Part shown: positions 13,482 through 14,760 of the stretch, piece after piece
Numbering within the stretch: the first letter of the stretch is position 1
Layout of the letters: each line of letters begins with the position of its first letter
Notes under the pieces: model-generated
Database searches by the model: none
Seen by the model: the letters and a program-made list of their open reading frames with translations, nothing else
What the model was told of the DNA's origin: nothing
Program-made: the position numbers and the translations under genes
DNA from: Proteiniphilum sp.
Lineage (GTDB): Bacteria > Bacteroidota > Bacteroidia > Bacteroidales > Dysgonomonadaceae
DNA length: 14,760 nucleotides
Assembly: GCA_031284475.1 (NCBI GenBank)
Contig: JAISZV010000329.1
Coordinates: 1-14,760, forward strand
Direction of reading: 5' to 3'

Positions 13482-13526
13482 TTTAACACTTTTAACGCAA
13501 ATAATGACCGATTAACCCGATTTAAC
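13482..13526. promoter_or_regulatory. Four phased TTAAC motifs upstream of degP
   Basis: TTTAAC at 13482 and 13491, ATTAAC at 13511 and TTTAAC at 13521 point the same way, with offsets of 9, 20 and 10 bp, close to whole DNA turns. The array begins ~110 bp upstream of the main degP -7 box. It may be a cluster of activator sites; the binding protein is unknown. Confidence 0.35.
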
Positions 13527-13589
13527 CCTATTCGTTTCATTCAGAGTTATTTTTCACCTGACAGATTGTCCTGTAATTTGTCTTATTGC

Positions 13590-14750
13590 CTATCCTCTCG
13601 CTCTGTTCCTTCCGGCTGCATATCTTCTGAACCGGGTGTTGCTGAGCGGTTGAAAAATGTCGTAAAAGAGGAGGTTGATATGGTATTTCCCGGCATTGAA
13701 AAGGCGGCTGTTCAGCGTAATCACTCTCCACAGTACCGCGTACCTGGCCACGAAAAGCAATAAGGCAAAAGCCGGGAGTATGTAGTTTTTGCTAACTATC
13801 CCCAATGCAACGGCGCAAATCAGCAAGAGATAAAAAACATATTTTGATGATGTTTCCAGGCCGAATAAACGGAAAGAAAATCCTTTGTAATACTGCTTTG
13901 AACAGAGATACCCCGATTTCAATGCACGCCATGCGGAAAAGTGGTTCACGCTGCCGGTCTCCGTCATACTCTCCCCTGAAAGCGCCACGCCTGTCTTTTT
14001 CGGGGGGGCGATCCTGTTGACATAAACGTCATCTTCCCCTCCTTCCAAATTCAATATGGAGGAGTATCCTTTGTGTTTGAAAAATAACTCCTTTTTGTAA
14101 GCCAGGTTACGGCCTATCCCCATAAACGGTTTATGAAGGATGGCCATGGAGAGGAATTTTAAATGGTAAATGAGGTTGTCGTACAGCATAAATCCGCGCA
14201 AACCTGTCTTTTGGGGGATTTCTAACCGGCTAAAACCTAAGATCACCTCTTTTCCTTGTGTAAATTCTTTCCCAAATTCCTTGATCCAATGTTCGGAACA
14301 GGGCCTGCAATAGGCTTCGGTAAACAAGAGGAAATCATTTTTTGCCGCCTTGATACCCAATGTGAGCGCCAGTTTCTTTTCGTTGATACCGTCGGCCTCC
14401 ATCGGCACATAGGTGTGGTAGAGCCGGGAATATTTCTGTTCGGCCGCTTTTAAAACCATGTCGGTATCATCGGTTGATCCCCTGTTCACCACAATCACTT
14501 CAAAATCGGGATAATCCTGTTCCATGATAAACGGCAGGTTTTGTTCTAACTCTTCGGCGCTGTTCTTTGAAGTAACAATTACCGAGATGGCGGGCAGCGC
14601 TTCATCGGGAACCGCTATTTCTTCTCTCTTTTTCAGGTAGCTGTAGGGCTGTTTATAAAAGAAGAGGTAAAAAAAGAGCTGTATCAGGAAGCAAAGCAGC
14701 AGCGCGCCTCCCAGCATCCATTCCATCAGGGTGAGTTGGTTGAGTATCAT
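13590..14750 (-). CDS. Membrane-anchored family 2 glycosyltransferase
   Basis: The 386-residue protein has an N-terminal membrane segment (11-32), a cytosolic GT-A domain (~54-250) and two C-terminal membrane segments (~304-342). GT2 hallmarks are ISVIVTSKN (55-63), VIVVNRGSTDDT (85-96), the GIGRNLAY acceptor block (211-218) and GGEDDVYVNR (237-246) with the likely catalytic acid. The usual DxD/ExD metal-sugar motif reads TEAYCRP (144-150), with Tyr147 where an acidic residue is expected. It should transfer a sugar from a nucleotide donor to an envelope glycan at the inner membrane; donor and acceptor are unknown. Its start is 10 bp from the window edge, so its promoter and upstream neighbours are not visible. 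ATG 14750 gives the full anchor. Confidence 0.88.
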   Translation of the reverse strand: MILNQLTLMEWMLGGALLLCFLIQLFFYLFFYKQPYSYLKKREEIAVPDEALPAISVIVTSKNSAEELEQNLPFIMEQDYPDFEVIVVNRGSTDDTDMVLKAAEQKYSRLYHTYVPMEADGINEKKLALTLGIKAAKNDFLLFTEAYCRPCSEHWIKEFGKEFTQGKEVILGFSRLEIPQKTGLRGFMLYDNLIYHLKFLSMAILHKPFMGIGRNLAYKKELFFKHKGYSSILNLEGGEDDVYVNRIAPPKKTGVALSGESMTETGSVNHFSAWRALKSGYLCSKQYYKGFSFRLFGLETSSKYVFYLLLICAVALGIVSKNYILPAFALLLFVARYAVLWRVITLNSRLFNAGKYHINLLFYDIFQPLSNTRFRRYAAGRNRARG

Positions 14751-14760
14751 AATTTAAAAC

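Noticed and set aside
13358..13540. 60-codon minus-strand frame upstream of degP
   Set aside because: It spans the degP promoter and the TTAAC array and has no recognisable protein; likely chance.

Overview
The window reads as an ordinary chromosomal segment of a Bacteroidales bacterium. The evidence is a MurF-alanine racemase fusion beside a GSCFA-domain gene, a short primary sigma factor without region 1.1, an OmpA-type porin with a CPECP linker, and many TAnnTTTG -7 boxes, several with TTTG about 18-21 bp upstream (the Bacteroidetes primary-sigma promoter). Relatives of Parabacteroides, Dysgonomonas or Proteiniphilum seem likely, but the genus is inference. No plasmid, phage, CRISPR array, tRNA or rRNA gene was seen.

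Layout. Plus strand, 1-1675: the 3' part of a DEDD-type 3'-5' exonuclease gene overlaps by 4 bp an RlmI-like 23S rRNA methyltransferase gene, an RNA/nucleic-acid-processing pair. 1676-2542 is an 867 bp non-coding stretch with a degenerate repeat cluster and a promoter-hairpin-T-tract unit that looks like a small RNA or leader. 2543-3523 encodes a GSCFA protein. 3524-3882 is a gap with paired repeats and a possible gene remnant. 3883-6351 encodes the MurF-Alr fusion, which makes D-alanine and adds D-Ala-D-Ala to the peptidoglycan precursor. 6571-7662 encodes an ARPP-1/DUF6569-like lipoprotein behind a good promoter. 7663-7990 has a second good promoter, two tiny ORFs and a terminator-like hairpin.

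Minus strand, 7991-14750: pirin-like protein, OmpA-family porin, primary sigma factor, DegP/HtrA periplasmic protease and a membrane-anchored family 2 glycosyltransferase. The first four each have at least a -7 box in the gap upstream, so they look like separate transcription units. The OmpA porin and DegP are envelope proteins, and DegP-type proteases handle misfolded envelope proteins.

The least explained material is between the genes. A ~166 bp nested fold-back element ends about 20 bp from the unusually strong ribosome-binding site of the pirin gene. The sigma-factor leader carries a tandem ~75 bp imperfect repeat built on a CAAAC/GTTTG dyad, and the same dyad supplies the -33 element of the degP promoter. 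The degP upstream region also has four TTAAC motifs on a roughly helical spacing. No clearly new multi-gene system is visible; the candidates are regulatory or small mobile DNA.
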